Assembly: GCF_900113605.1 (NCBI RefSeq) | Contig: NZ_FOPY01000004.1 | Span: 1-64,000 of the forward strand | From: Modicisalibacter xianhensis | GTDB lineage: Bacteria; Pseudomonadota; Gammaproteobacteria; Pseudomonadales; Halomonadaceae | Reading direction: 5' to 3' | Length of the DNA: 64,000 nt | Part shown: positions 38,964 through 48,467 of the stretch, piece by piece | Layout: each line of letters opens with the position of its first letter | Position numbering within the stretch: position 1 is the first letter of the stretch | Made by a program: the position numbers and the translations under genes | The notes under the pieces: generated by a model | The model's input: the letters and a program-made list of their open reading frames with translations, nothing else | What the model was told of the DNA's origin: nothing | Database searches by the model: none

Positions 38964-40865
38964 TCAGTGCTTGTTTATTAGATCGGAAAGCGGATGAGGT
39001 GTGAGTGCAGCTCGTAAGGCATTGAGTATCGCCATGACATCGATGACTTCCTGAAGAATCGCCCCTTGGACGGGAGACAAGTGCCCCATGGCAGCAATAC
39101 CGACTGCCGCCAGGCTCAGGCCCATACCCCCGAGGGCGCTTTGCAGGGCTATTACTCGCATGCGTCGCCCGATATGTAGCAATTCATCGACGCGAGCCAG
39201 ACTGCTATCCAGCACAACGGCGTCAGCAGCTTCCGAGGCGACTTCGCTGCCCTGCCCAAAGGCAACGCCGACGGTTGCTGCAGTGAGCGCAGGCGCATCA
39301 TTGGTGCCATCGCCCATGAACAGAGTCGGCGCTTCCCGAGTCGCCTTGCGTACGAGGGCGAGTTTCTGCTCGGGGCTCTGACCGGCGTGGACCTCAAGGA
39401 TACCGATCTTGTCGGCTAGGTAGCGAACCTCGCTCTCGCGATCTCCCGAAACGATCATCACCCGCTCGAAACCATGCAAGGGCGATAGATGATGAACGAA
39501 GTCACGTCCTTCCAGTCGCGGTTCGTCATGCAGCCGGAACAAGCCCGCATAAGTCTCATCGACCAGAACGACACACTCCAGTCCACCAGCCGGCGCTGGC
39601 AAGTGTGAGAGCAATTCGGGGTGGCTAGCTTGGAGCTTGCTACGCCCGGTAATAACGAGGCGCTTGCCCGCGACCCTGCCCTTTAACCCTTCGCCTGGGC
39701 GTTCGCTGACTTCTTCAGCATCGCTCAGCGTCAGGCTTTCCTTTCGAGCCGCTGCCAGAATAGCGACTGCAAGCGGGTGCCGGGAGTAGCGCTCAAGGCT
39801 GGCAACCCAAGCCAGCACGTCTTCTCGCAGCATGCCGGGCGCCACAAGGATGTCCGTGACTGTTGGATGCCCATAAGTCAATGTACCGGTCTTGTCGAAG
39901 ATCGCGACACGGCAGGTAGCAATCTGTTCGAGTACGCCAGGGTTACGAATAACGATCCCGCGCCGTGCGGCCAGCGAGACCGAGCCAATCACCGCCACGG
40001 GGATGGCGAGCAGCAGCGGACAAGGCGTTGCCACGACAAGCACGCTCAAAAAACGCACTGGATCGCCGCTTATCCCCCAGGCCAGCAAGGCAATGCCCAG
40101 CGCCAGCGGCGTATACAAGGCACCAATACGATCACCGAGCCGGCGAAGCCGCGGCCGACGCTGCTCCGACTCGCGCATGACCTGCATGATCTTGGCATAG
40201 CGTGAATCGACAGCACGAGACGTTGCCTGGACCGTCAGCCTACCTTCGCCATTGATGGCCCCCGAGATGACGTTGGCGCCGACGGCCTTGGGCAACAGGA
40301 AAGGTTCTCCCGTCAGATAGGCTTCATTCATGGTGCTTTGGCCATCAAGCACAATGCCATCGACCGGGCACGTCTCATGCGGGTAGACCGAGATCACGTC
40401 ACCGACGGCCAGGTCATCAAGCGCGACATCCTCAAGTTGTCCATTGTGGTAGCGATGTACCACGCTGGGCATACGATTCGCCAACGCCTCGAGCGCGAAC
40501 GAGGCACGGCGAACCGCCCACCCTTCAAGCGCGTGCCCTCCCGACAGCATCAATACAATTAGCGCCCCTGCCAGATATTCATCCAGCAACAGCGCGGTAA
40601 GAATGGACAAGCCCGCCAGCAAGTCGGCGCCAAACTCGAGCTGAGCCAGCGACTTCATCAGGTTGAATAACAGTGGAACACCAGCAGCCAGGGCCAGCAG
40701 CAGAGGCACATCGACCACGCCGATGCCAGGCTGATCGACCCGATACTCAAGCCCGAAGCGCAATATCAGATGGATGACGATGCCCAGCAAGGCCATCAGG
40801 GCAATCAAAGCTTCCCAGTGACTAACAAGCCGGCCAAGCAAAGGGGGAATTTGCTTCATCGTCAT
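38964..40865 (-). CDS. Heavy-metal-type P1B ATPase
   Basis: A 633-residue cation-transporting ATPase. The ion-binding helix has [15 protein letters not shown] (TPCP instead of the CPC or SPC seen in many). The phosphorylated Asp is in DKTGTLTYG, the His-Pro locus in SRHPLA, and the hinge in [11 protein letters not shown]. There is no N-terminal metal-binding domain; the first membrane helices follow almost at once. The transported metal cannot be named; TPC motifs occur in several P1B subtypes. It lies alone on the minus strand, downstream of a hairpin. Confidence 0.85.
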   Translation of the reverse strand: MTMKQIPPLLGRLVSHWEALIALMALLGIVIHLILRFGLEYRVDQPGIGVVDVPLLLALAAGVPLLFNLMKSLAQLEFGADLLAGLSILTALLLDEYLAGALIVLMLSGGHALEGWAVRRASFALEALANRMPSVVHRYHNGQLEDVALDDLAVGDVISVYPHETCPVDGIVLDGQSTMNEAYLTGEPFLLPKAVGANVISGAINGEGRLTVQATSRAVDSRYAKIMQVMRESEQRRPRLRRLGDRIGALYTPLALGIALLAWGISGDPVRFLSVLVVATPCPLLLAIPVAVIGSVSLAARRGIVIRNPGVLEQIATCRVAIFDKTGTLTYGHPTVTDILVAPGMLREDVLAWVASLERYSRHPLAVAILAAARKESLTLSDAEEVSERPGEGLKGRVAGKRLVITGRSKLQASHPELLSHLPAPAGGLECVVLVDETYAGLFRLHDEPRLEGRDFVHHLSPLHGFERVMIVSGDRESEVRYLADKIGILEVHAGQSPEQKLALVRKATREAPTLFMGDGTNDAPALTAATVGVAFGQGSEVASEAADAVVLDSSLARVDELLHIGRRMRVIALQSALGGMGLSLAAVGIAAMGHLSPVQGAILQEVIDVMAILNALRAALTPHPLSDLINKH

Positions 40866-40928
40866 CTCGCAGCGCTAACGAAACCGCTATCTGGAGCTTC
40901 CGGTCATCTTTTCCCGTCATTTAATAAT

Positions 40929-40952
40929 ATGCCCGGCCTTGAAGCCGGGCAT
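40929..40952 (-). terminator. Terminator of the cytochrome b561 operon
   Basis: ATGCCCGGC (40929-40937) pairs perfectly with GCCGGGCAT (40944-40952). On the minus strand it follows the cytochrome b561 gene and is trailed by TATTATT. Confidence 0.7.
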
Positions 40953-40968
40953 CTATCGCAGAGTCAGT

Positions 40969-41520
40969 TCAAGCGACATCGTCAGCGTCTGGCCCCCGCT
41001 TCTTGCCCGTCCACATGGCGCGAATCAGGTTTTCATGATGTACCCAACTGGCCACCAGCACCCCAGCGATATGTAGCCCCACAAGCAAAAGGAGCAGATT
41101 GGCAAGAAACTCATGAGTCTCTTCGACCCATTCGACACCCCAGTAGGCTTCTGTCGTGTACATCCAACCAGTCAGGGCAGTGCCTGCCAGCATAGCCAGC
41201 AAGACCACGATCATCGCTCCCCCTGCCGGATTATGACCGAGATAACGTGGCTCACGCCTTTTCAGCATATCCGACAGGTACCGGGCAATCACCCGCGGGG
41301 ATCGAATGAATTGCCCGAACCTTGCATAACGTGGCCCCACCAGCCCCCACACCAACCTGAATACGACCAGCGCCGCCACGACGTAGCCTGCCCATTCATG
41401 CACTATCCGGCTATCCTCTCCGGTCAGCCATGCAGTCACGAATGCAGTCACCAGGCTCCAGTGAAATAGCCTTACTCCCGGGTCCCAGATGCGGACCGGT
41501 GCCATCGCGTTGGTTTGCAT
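40969..41520 (-). CDS. Cytochrome b561-type membrane diheme protein
   Basis: A 183-residue four-helix protein of the cytochrome b561/Ni-hydrogenase cytochrome b group. Heme-ligating His candidates are in GVRLFHWSLV, IVHEWAGYV, THEFLANL and GLHIAGV. Segments such as FVTAWLTG and AMIVVLLAMLAGTALTGWMY are membrane-spanning. It likely passes electrons in the inner membrane. It follows the PepSY gene by three bases, forming a two-gene operon of a common type in proteobacteria, often under two-component control. Confidence 0.85.
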   Translation of the reverse strand: MQTNAMAPVRIWDPGVRLFHWSLVTAFVTAWLTGEDSRIVHEWAGYVVAALVVFRLVWGLVGPRYARFGQFIRSPRVIARYLSDMLKRREPRYLGHNPAGGAMIVVLLAMLAGTALTGWMYTTEAYWGVEWVEETHEFLANLLLLLVGLHIAGVLVASWVHHENLIRAMWTGKKRGPDADDVA

Positions 41521-41523
41521 GAC

Positions 41524-41796
41524 TCATTCATCCTCGCCGACCGGCTCCTGCGTCTTGGGATCGAAATAAACTTCCTTGCGCTCCCCCTTGGCATCAGTGG
41601 CATAAACCTCATAACACCCGTCATCCTCCTTGATGCGCTTGATTGTCCAGCCTTGCTCGACGAGCTTCGCTTCCAGCGCGGACTGAGGCTGCCATTGGTC
41701 TTTCGGTACCTGGCACCGATCTTCGGCCAGAACCTGCCCTATGCTGATCAAGCTCAACGTGAGCAGTACGGCTGGCATAAGTAGTCTGGTTTTCAT
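41524..41796 (-). CDS. PepSY-domain periplasmic protein
   Basis: A 90-residue secreted protein. The signal peptide MKTRLLMPAVLLTLSLISIG ends near VLA-E (residue 24). The mature part is a single PepSY_2-type domain (LVEQGWTIKRIKEDDGCYEVYATDAKGE). TCAGGAGAA precedes the ATG at 41796; a longer frame upstream is not supported. It is encoded directly before the cytochrome b561 gene. Confidence 0.85.
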   Translation of the reverse strand: MKTRLLMPAVLLTLSLISIGQVLAEDRCQVPKDQWQPQSALEAKLVEQGWTIKRIKEDDGCYEVYATDAKGERKEVYFDPKTQEPVGEDE

Positions 41797-41817
41797 GGCT
41801 GTTCTCCTGAATGGTTG

Positions 41818-41883
41818 CGTCACGGTCCGTGACGGCTTCAACCTAGCCATGAAATCTGAACATCGTCTTAAGAGTCGCCTTAG
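41818..41883. promoter_or_regulatory. Palindrome and direct-repeat site upstream of PepSY/cytochrome b561
   Basis: CGTCAC-GGTCC-GTGACG (41818-41834) is a perfect inverted repeat. CTTAAG-AGTCG-CCTTAG (41867-41883) resembles the PmrA/QseB-type direct repeat CTTAAG-N5-CTTAAG with 2 of 6 positions off in the second half. Since a QseB/PmrA-like regulator is encoded at 46302, a link is possible but not shown. Confidence 0.35.
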
Positions 41884-42060
41884 TTCAAAACAACCCGTTA
41901 TCCCTCCGCTTTCGATCGTTCAGGTCCTCGTCTAGCACTATCGATCAGAACCCATGAGATCCTGCTTTCTCACCGACCTGCAACTCTGCCACTCCTGACA
42001 CATAAGCCTTCGTTAAGTTGGGCAAGCCACAGTGTCAGCGAACGTCATGGAGATGTGCCG

Positions 42061-42699
42061 ATGCAGGATCTCGTTTATCCCCTCTCCCAGGTTCGATGGC
42101 TAGAGGCTCGCCACGAAGCAAAGAGGCAGCAACTGGAACGATTGATAAAGGAACGTTTCGCGAAAGATCACGGCGCCACGATCCGCTCTTTCCTGCCGCG
42201 CCTGTTCGGGCTCTGGCAGGGCGAGCGTCCTCTCGCTGCACTGGGGTTGCGCGTGGGGCATACGGGACGCCTGTTTCAGGAACGTTACCTGGATCAAAGT
42301 GTGGAAATCCTGCTCGCTACTCGCATCGGGCACCTACCCGCCCGGCAGGAAATCGCCGAGATCGGCAATCTGGCTAGTCAACGCCCCGGACTCCAGAGAT
42401 ACATGTTTCTACATCTGGTGGAACAGATGGCCGACGAAGGCGTTGCCTGGCTGATATTCACCGCGACCCCTGAGGTAGCCAATGGAATACATCGGCTGGG
42501 GCTGACACTCGAGCGCTTGATGCCCGCCGACCCTGCCCGGCTGGGGGCGGAGAGGGTCGACTGGGGCAGTTATTATGACCGCCACCCCTGGGTCATGCTC
42601 GGTGACTTGAAGCGTGCTCATCAGGCACTGTCGAGCCGAGGCCTGCTGCCCGGTAGACCCACCCCTGTCCGGGAGCCCCTCGATGCCCAGCCCATCTAG
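42061..42699 (+). CDS. Thermostable-hemolysin-family protein
   Basis: A 212-residue protein of the family named after the Vibrio thermostable hemolysin (PF12261), with an acyltransferase-like look: LFGLWQGERPLAALGLRVGHTGRLFQE, then ERYLDQSVEILLA and a late HPWVMLGDL. No signal peptide is seen, so a true haemolysin is unlikely. GGAG eight bases ahead selects the ATG at 42061 over the GTG at 42055. Its end overlaps the next gene by 17 bases, the first of several overlaps that tie together a set up to the sensor kinase. Confidence 0.8.
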   Translation: MQDLVYPLSQVRWLEARHEAKRQQLERLIKERFAKDHGATIRSFLPRLFGLWQGERPLAALGLRVGHTGRLFQERYLDQSVEILLATRIGHLPARQEIAEIGNLASQRPGLQRYMFLHLVEQMADEGVAWLIFTATPEVANGIHRLGLTLERLMPADPARLGAERVDWGSYYDRHPWVMLGDLKRAHQALSSRGLLPGRPTPVREPLDAQPI

Positions 42700-44830
42700 T
42701 CTTTTCATTGAACGGCTGACACAACATGCCCGCGAAACCCCACATCGCGTCGCCCTTCACGACGGTTCTCGACAGCTTCGTTATGGCGATCTGATAAACA
42801 CACTGGTCGAACGCCGCCATCGTCTTGCCAGGCTCGATGCCCGACGGGTCGCTCTGGCGCTGGATAATGGCGTGGAGTGGGCGCTATGGGATCTGGCCCT
42901 GCTGCTGGATGGCAGGGTTGCGGTGCCTGTTCCCGGCTTCTTCAGCCATGCCCAGCGTCAACACCTAGTGACGCAGGCGGGCCTGGACGCATGGATCGGC
43001 CCGGGCGGCGACGCGCTTGGTTTCGCCACCAGCGACGACGCGGCGATCGCCATTCGCCCGGTGGAAACCCCACCCTATCTGCATGCCGGTACGACTCGAA
43101 TCACGTTCACTTCCGGTACCAGCGGTACGCCCAAGGGCGTCTGTCTCGATGCGAAAGCTCCCTTGCAGGTGACTGCCAGCCTGTCCGACATCGTGGGACC
43201 GCTGGGCATCGAGCGTCATCTGGCGATGCTCCCGCTGGCCACGCTACTGGAAAACATCGGAGGCATTTACGTGCCGTTGTGGCTGGGGGCCACTGCCTGC
43301 CTGCCAAGCCTGGCGACAACCGGCTTGCAAGGCGCCAGCGCGTTTTCCCCCGATATCGCACTGACAGCCATCGACACTTTCCGTCCAAATAGCCTGATAC
43401 TCGTGCCCCAGTTGCTCCAGGCCTTGATCGAGGCCAGTCCTCAAGCACCGGAGAGCTTGCGATTCGTCGCTGTAGGTGGCGCACGCGTCAGCGAGTCCTT
43501 GCTCTCCCGGGCCCATGAGGGCGGCTGGCCGGTATATCAGGGCTATGGGCTGTCGGAATGCGCCTCGGTGGTCTGTCTCAATCGACCCGGTGAACAGGCC
43601 CAAGGCGTCGGACGCCTGCTGCCACATGCGCAAGCCAGGATCACCACGTCGGGCGAGGTTTTGATCAACGGCGCCACCATGCTCGGCTACCTCGGGGAGC
43701 CGGCTGCCAGCGACTGGCACCCCAGCGGTGACCTGGGCCATTGGCATGGCGACTCCCTGGTACTCGATGGGCGTCGACGCGAGATGTTCATTACCGCCTT
43801 CGGACGCAATGTCGATCCCCAGTGGGTCGAGGGCGAGTTGCTTCTCCAACGGGACATTGCCCAAGCACTGGTCCATGGCGAAGCCCTGCCGAGCAATCGC
43901 GCGCTGATCGTCCCGGCGACCCCCGAGACAACCGACGTCCAGCTGGCCTGCGCCATTGCTACAGTCAACCGCACCCTTCCCGACTACGCACGTATCGGCA
44001 CCTGGCGACGCTGCGCCCCATTCACGCCACATAACCAACAGCTAACGGCCAATGGTCGCTTGCGCCGAGACACCCTATTGGCGGGTTACGGCGAATGGCT
44101 TCTGGCCCCCCACATCCCCACCGAGAAGGTAACTGCCATGTCTGCTTATCAAATGCTTCAGGATGCCACGCATGAAGAGCGTAACTGGTTACTGAGCGCT
44201 CCCTTGCTGACCCGCGCCCAGGCCGGAAAAGTGAGCCTTGCCGAGTACCTGGGCTTTCTGACCCAGGCCTACCATCATGTCCGTTTCACGGTGCCGTTGA
44301 TGATGGATTGCGGAGCGCACCTGCCCGACCGGCTCAACTGGTTACGTGCAGCGCTGGTGGAATACATCGAGGAAGAGCACGGACACGAGCAGTGGATTCT
44401 CGATGACATACGTGCCGCTGGTGGTGATGCTGAGGCTGCCGCCCGGTCCAACCCGCACCCTGCCACCCAGTTGATGGTTTCCTATGTACGAGACGTCATC
44501 AACCACGGCAACCCCGTGGGCTTTTTCGGCATGGTCCAGGTGCTGGAAGGCACCAGCACGGCGCTGGCGACCCAAGCCGCAGAGCAAATGCAAGCGAGCC
44601 TGGCATTACCGAACGATGCGGTACGTTACCTGACCTCGCACGGCGATCTGGATATCGGTCACATCGCTTTCTTCGAGGGATTGGTGAACCGACTCGAAAA
44701 CGACGACCTCCAGGCGGTGATTGAAACGGCACGGATGGTTTATCGCCTTTATGGGGCCATGTTCCGCGGTATCGAAGCCAACAGCAACGGCGGCAGTGCT
44801 GTCAGGGAGCTTACCAATGCCCTGGTTTAA
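42683..44830 (+). CDS. AMP-dependent ligase fused to a heme-oxygenase-like diiron oxidase domain
   Basis: A 715-residue two-domain protein. Residues 1 to about 470 are an AMP-binding acyl ligase: TFTSGTSGTPKGV (P loop), YQGYGLSECASV, and LDGRRREMFITAFGRNVDP. Residues 486-715, from MSAYQMLQDATHEERNWLL, resemble heme-oxygenase-like diiron oxidases (HDO/TENA-like), with ligand patterns EYIEEEHGHEQ, VLEGTSTAL and DLDIGHIAFFE. At the junction GAGAAGG lies eight bases before the ATG at 44138, so the second domain might also be made alone. The ligase would activate a carboxylate that the oxidase could then modify; the substrate is unknown. The gene overlaps both neighbours. Confidence 0.82.
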   Translation: MPSPSSLFIERLTQHARETPHRVALHDGSRQLRYGDLINTLVERRHRLARLDARRVALALDNGVEWALWDLALLLDGRVAVPVPGFFSHAQRQHLVTQAGLDAWIGPGGDALGFATSDDAAIAIRPVETPPYLHAGTTRITFTSGTSGTPKGVCLDAKAPLQVTASLSDIVGPLGIERHLAMLPLATLLENIGGIYVPLWLGATACLPSLATTGLQGASAFSPDIALTAIDTFRPNSLILVPQLLQALIEASPQAPESLRFVAVGGARVSESLLSRAHEGGWPVYQGYGLSECASVVCLNRPGEQAQGVGRLLPHAQARITTSGEVLINGATMLGYLGEPAASDWHPSGDLGHWHGDSLVLDGRRREMFITAFGRNVDPQWVEGELLLQRDIAQALVHGEALPSNRALIVPATPETTDVQLACAIATVNRTLPDYARIGTWRRCAPFTPHNQQLTANGRLRRDTLLAGYGEWLLAPHIPTEKVTAMSAYQMLQDATHEERNWLLSAPLLTRAQAGKVSLAEYLGFLTQAYHHVRFTVPLMMDCGAHLPDRLNWLRAALVEYIEEEHGHEQWILDDIRAAGGDAEAAARSNPHPATQLMVSYVRDVINHGNPVGFFGMVQVLEGTSTALATQAAEQMQASLALPNDAVRYLTSHGDLDIGHIAFFEGLVNRLENDDLQAVIETARMVYRLYGAMFRGIEANSNGGSAVRELTNALV

Positions 44831-45644
44831 GGCACAGCTACCGGTAGGAGGTTGGGCCGCACAACGTATCCTGATTACCGGGGCCAGCGGCGGTATTGGC
44901 CAAGCCCTGGTGAACGAACTCGCGACTGCCGGTGCCCAGCTATTGATCACGGGGCGACGCACCGAGGCACTCCAGCGTCTCAACGACCGTTATCCGAATC
45001 AGGTCAGAAGCCTGGCCGCCGATCTGACCCGGGCGGAGGAACGGGCGCAACTGGTTGAAGCGAGTCGAGATGCCGGTATCAACATGCTGATCAACGCGGC
45101 TGGGATGAATCGCATGGGCCTGTTCGAGACCTGGAGCGACGACGAAATCCAGCACCTGCTGACGCTTAACCTCACCTCGACGCTACAACTGACTCGAGAA
45201 CTACTGCCGCAGCTGCTTGGTGCCCAGCACGGCTGGGTCGTCAACCTTGGCTCGACCTTTGGCACCTTGGGCTACCCTGGCCAGGCCTGTTATTGCGCTT
45301 CCAAGTTCGGGTTACGCGGATTTAGCCAAGCTCTACGCCGTGAATTGTCTGCTACTAGAGTCCATGTGCTTCATGTCTCTCCCAGGGCGACCTGCACAGA
45401 CATGAATGCGCCCGAAATAGAAAGGATGAACCGCGAACTGGGTAACGCCATGGACAGCCCGGAATACGTGGCCAGTGAGGTACGCCGGGCCATCGAACGC
45501 GGCCGCAGCGAAGTCCAGCTGGGTTTGCCCGAACGCTTTTATTCCCTGGTCAATGCGCTGGTGCCGAGCTTGGTAGATCGAGCGCTGGCTCGCCAGTTAC
45601 CCGTTATCCGTCGATTTATCGACGAGCCGGAGCAAGCATCATGA
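44817..45644 (+). CDS. Short-chain dehydrogenase/reductase
   Basis: A 275-residue SDR. The cofactor motif is ITGASGGIGQA near residue 18, the structural NxxG-type motif is LINAAGMN, and the catalytic YxxxK is in CYCASKFGLRGF. The C-terminal segment FYSLVNALVPSLVDRALARQL is hydrophobic and may touch the membrane, as in SDRs acting on lipid substrates. It overlaps the ligase gene by 14 bases and the next gene by four, so it belongs to the same pathway. Confidence 0.88.
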   Translation: MPWFKAQLPVGGWAAQRILITGASGGIGQALVNELATAGAQLLITGRRTEALQRLNDRYPNQVRSLAADLTRAEERAQLVEASRDAGINMLINAAGMNRMGLFETWSDDEIQHLLTLNLTSTLQLTRELLPQLLGAQHGWVVNLGSTFGTLGYPGQACYCASKFGLRGFSQALRRELSATRVHVLHVSPRATCTDMNAPEIERMNRELGNAMDSPEYVASEVRRAIERGRSEVQLGLPERFYSLVNALVPSLVDRALARQLPVIRRFIDEPEQAS

Positions 45645-46294
45645 AACGCAGACTTGCCACCTTGGCCCTGTGCCTGAGTCTTATCGGCCTGTTTTCGCTG
45701 CCTCTAATGGCCATGGATCAGGATATCGCCTCGGCGTTGTCCTCTATACAAGCCCGCTGGGCAGAAATTCACTACAAGATGCCCCAAGCGCAGCAGGAAA
45801 AAGCCCTGGCAGCCCTCGGCTCTGAAGTGGACACGCTGATTGCCGGATACCCCAACGCTGCTGAATTGCAAGTATGGGCAGGCATCGTTCGCTCCACACA
45901 GGCTGGAGTCCATGGCGGCCTGGGCGCGCTCAAGCTCGTCAAGCAGGCCCGACGCCATCTGGAGACCTCGCTAAAGCTGGACCCGAGAGCACTGGACGGC
46001 TCGGCCTATACCAGTCTCGGCGCATTGTATTATCAGGTTCCCGGCTGGCCGCTAGGCTTCGGTGACGACGACAAGGCAGAGAGGTACCTGAAGCGCGCAC
46101 TCAACATCAACCCTGATGGCCTTGATGCGCTGTATTTCTGGGGAGACTATCTCCATGAACAAGGCCACGATGCACAAGCACGTCAAGCCTTGGAAAAAGC
46201 ATTACAGGCTCCGCCCCGAGAGGGACGCGAACTCGCCGACGCCGGGCGTCGCGAGGAGATTCGGCGCCTGCTTGGCCGTCTGCAAAGTGAATAG
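45641..46294 (+). CDS. Secreted TPR-repeat protein
   Basis: 217 residues. An N-terminal hydrophobic segment (MKRRLATLALCLSLIGLFSL) with a likely cut after LMA (residue 24) points to the periplasm. The rest contains TPR-like helix pairs (SAYTSLGALYYQVPGWPLGF, KAERYLKRALNINPDGLDALYFWGDYLHEQGHDAQARQALEKAL in parts). It is probably a scaffold or partner of the ligase-oxidase-SDR set; ATGA overlap with the SDR gene supports this. Confidence 0.75.
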   Translation: MKRRLATLALCLSLIGLFSLPLMAMDQDIASALSSIQARWAEIHYKMPQAQQEKALAALGSEVDTLIAGYPNAAELQVWAGIVRSTQAGVHGGLGALKLVKQARRHLETSLKLDPRALDGSAYTSLGALYYQVPGWPLGFGDDDKAERYLKRALNINPDGLDALYFWGDYLHEQGHDAQARQALEKALQAPPREGRELADAGRREEIRRLLGRLQSE

Positions 46295-46301
46295 GCAAGT
46301 C

Positions 46302-46982
46302 ATGCGTATATTGCTGGTAGAAGATGATCATAGTTTGGCATCAGGTATTCGGCTCGCCCTGAAGCCCGAGCATTACACGATTGACTGGTTGAGTGACGGC
46401 GCGCTCGCCTTGGCCGCCCTGAAAGGAAAGGAGCCTTTCGATGCCGTGATCCTCGATCTGGGTCTCCCCGGGCTCGATGGCATGCGAATACTGGAAAGCG
46501 TCAGGCGTCTCGGCAACAGGGTTCCCGTGCTGGTGCTCACTGCCCGGGATGGCCTCGAAGATCGCATCGCCGGCCTGGACGCCGGTGCCGACGATTATCT
46601 GGTCAAGCCTTTCGAGGTAACTGAACTCAAGGCCCGGCTGCGCGCCCTGCTGAGACGCAGCCAGGGCCAGGCCAGCAGCATACTGGAGTGTCGCGGCATT
46701 CGCCTCGATCCGGCGACCCACAGCGTCAGCTACCTGGGCAAGCCGATCATCCTGTCACGGCGCGAGTTCACGCTATTGGGCGAATTTCTTAGCCATCCGG
46801 GGCGGGTCTTCACTCGTGAAACCCTGGCGCAGTTGATCTATGGCTGGGAAGAGGATGTGGAAAGCAACGCCATCGAAGTGCACGTGCATCATCTGCGGCG
46901 CAAGTTCTTCCCTGAACTCATCAGAACGCTGCGCGGCATTGGCTATGTTCTGGACAAGGAGCCTCGGGAGAAGGCCGGATGA
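46302..46982 (+). CDS. OmpR-family response regulator, QseB/PmrA-like
   Basis: A 226-residue regulator. The receiver has the acidic pair in LLVEDD, the phosphorylated Asp in DAVILDLGLPGLDG, the switch residue in VLTARD and the Lys in LVKPF. The C-terminal winged helix is LSRREFTLLGEFLSHPGRVFTRETL. It is closest in layout to QseB/PmrA/TctD. It follows the TPR gene by seven bases and overlaps the kinase gene. Confidence 0.9.
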   Translation: MRILLVEDDHSLASGIRLALKPEHYTIDWLSDGALALAALKGKEPFDAVILDLGLPGLDGMRILESVRRLGNRVPVLVLTARDGLEDRIAGLDAGADDYLVKPFEVTELKARLRALLRRSQGQASSILECRGIRLDPATHSVSYLGKPIILSRREFTLLGEFLSHPGRVFTRETLAQLIYGWEEDVESNAIEVHVHHLRRKFFPELIRTLRGIGYVLDKEPREKAG

Positions 46983-48349
46983 TCTCGATCCGCCGGCGTA
47001 CCCTGGGGGTGGTGCTGCTGGTCTTTGGAATCAGCATGTCAGTGATCGGCGTGACCAGCTACCACGATGCTGCCCACGAAGTCGAGGAACTCTACGATGC
47101 GAACCTGGCCCAGAATGCTCGGCTGTTGGAAGGCTTGACTCATGCGCCCCTGGCCAACGAGCAACGCAACGCCTTGCTGGCCAGCCTGAACAACACCTTT
47201 CAGCGAGCCGACCTTGCCGACAAGCGTATCGCCGGCCATCGCTACGAAAGCAAACTCGCCTTTCAGCTCTGGGAGGGCGACCGACTGTTGTTGCGTTCGA
47301 GCAATGCCCCCACGGAACCTTTCACCGAGCGCCTTGAAGGGTATACCTATAGCAGCGTGGCAGGGCACGAATGGCGGATCTATGCGCTGAACACCCCGCA
47401 GCAGGGACAGCGGGTGATCGTGGGAGAACGCGAGGACGTACGGGGCGAACTCGTGACGCTGATCGCGCTTCGCACACTGATACCCGATCTGCTCGGATTA
47501 CCTGTACTGGCACTGCTGCTGTGGTGGGCTATCGGCTGGGGGCTCAGGCCCCTCTCGCAGGTCGCCAATGCCATTCGAAAACGCGATCCACACAACCTGC
47601 AACCGTTGGCAGTGGCTCAACTCCCCGGCGAGATCATGCCAATTGCAGAAGCCCTGAACCGATTGCTGGAACGTATCCGCCAGCTCCGGGTGCGTGAAAA
47701 GCGCTTCATTGCCGATGCCGCCCACGAATTGCGCACGCCCCTCGCCGTCCTCGACCTGCATGCACAGAATGCCTTGACCACGGAAAGTGCCGAGGATCGA
47801 CGCGATGCGCTCGACCAATTGCGTGATGGCGTGATGCGGGCGACACGCCTTGTTTCTCAACTGCTCACGTTGGCACGCCTGGACCCGGAGGCGGATGCGC
47901 TGCCATACCGCCATGCCGTCAACGTGCTGCATGAAGTGCGCGAGGCCCTTGCCAAGCTGTCGCCTCTGGCCTCGGAGCGGGGCCAATTGCTTCAGCTGGA
48001 GGCTGATGAAAAGACACACTGGCAGTTATCACTGGAGCCAGGCGCAATCGATACCTTGATACAGAATCTGGTTGGCAATGCCCTCCAGCATTCCCCGAAG
48101 GGTAGCACGATCCGCATCACCCTCGAACGGCAAGACGCTGGCATTCGCCTGATCGTCGATGATCAAGGGCCAGGTATCCCCGCCGATGAGCGAGCGCGAG
48201 CCACCGAGCGTTTCTACCGGGCTGGCCCTGGTGCAGGTGCGGGTTTGGGGCTTTCCATCGTCGAGAGATTACTCGAACGACACGGCGGTTGGCTGGCCCT
48301 GGAGGATGCTCCCGCCGGCGGCCTGCGAGTGGTCGCCACCTTGCCTTGA
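46979..48349 (+). CDS. Sensor histidine kinase, QseC-like
   Basis: A 456-residue membrane kinase with an N-terminal helix (RTLGVVLLVFGISMSVIG), a periplasmic domain (about 35-155), and a second helix (GLPVLALLLWWAIGWGLRP). A HAMP-like linker and the H box FIADAAHELRTPLAVL follow. The ATP part has NLVGNALQHS, DDQGPGIP and GAGAGLGLSIVERL. It phosphorylates the regulator encoded just before it. The signal is unknown. Confidence 0.9.
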   Translation: MISIRRRTLGVVLLVFGISMSVIGVTSYHDAAHEVEELYDANLAQNARLLEGLTHAPLANEQRNALLASLNNTFQRADLADKRIAGHRYESKLAFQLWEGDRLLLRSSNAPTEPFTERLEGYTYSSVAGHEWRIYALNTPQQGQRVIVGEREDVRGELVTLIALRTLIPDLLGLPVLALLLWWAIGWGLRPLSQVANAIRKRDPHNLQPLAVAQLPGEIMPIAEALNRLLERIRQLRVREKRFIADAAHELRTPLAVLDLHAQNALTTESAEDRRDALDQLRDGVMRATRLVSQLLTLARLDPEADALPYRHAVNVLHEVREALAKLSPLASERGQLLQLEADEKTHWQLSLEPGAIDTLIQNLVGNALQHSPKGSTIRITLERQDAGIRLIVDDQGPGIPADERARATERFYRAGPGAGAGLGLSIVERLLERHGGWLALEDAPAGGLRVVATLP

Positions 48350-48467
48350 AGCCACTGCTGACCCGGTAACTGAAGCCGATTAGTGGCTATGCTGACATGC
48401 AGGGAAGCCAACGGCAGCCTGATGATCCGTTGAGATATTCCTGAGCCCCACATGGAACGACACGGGA

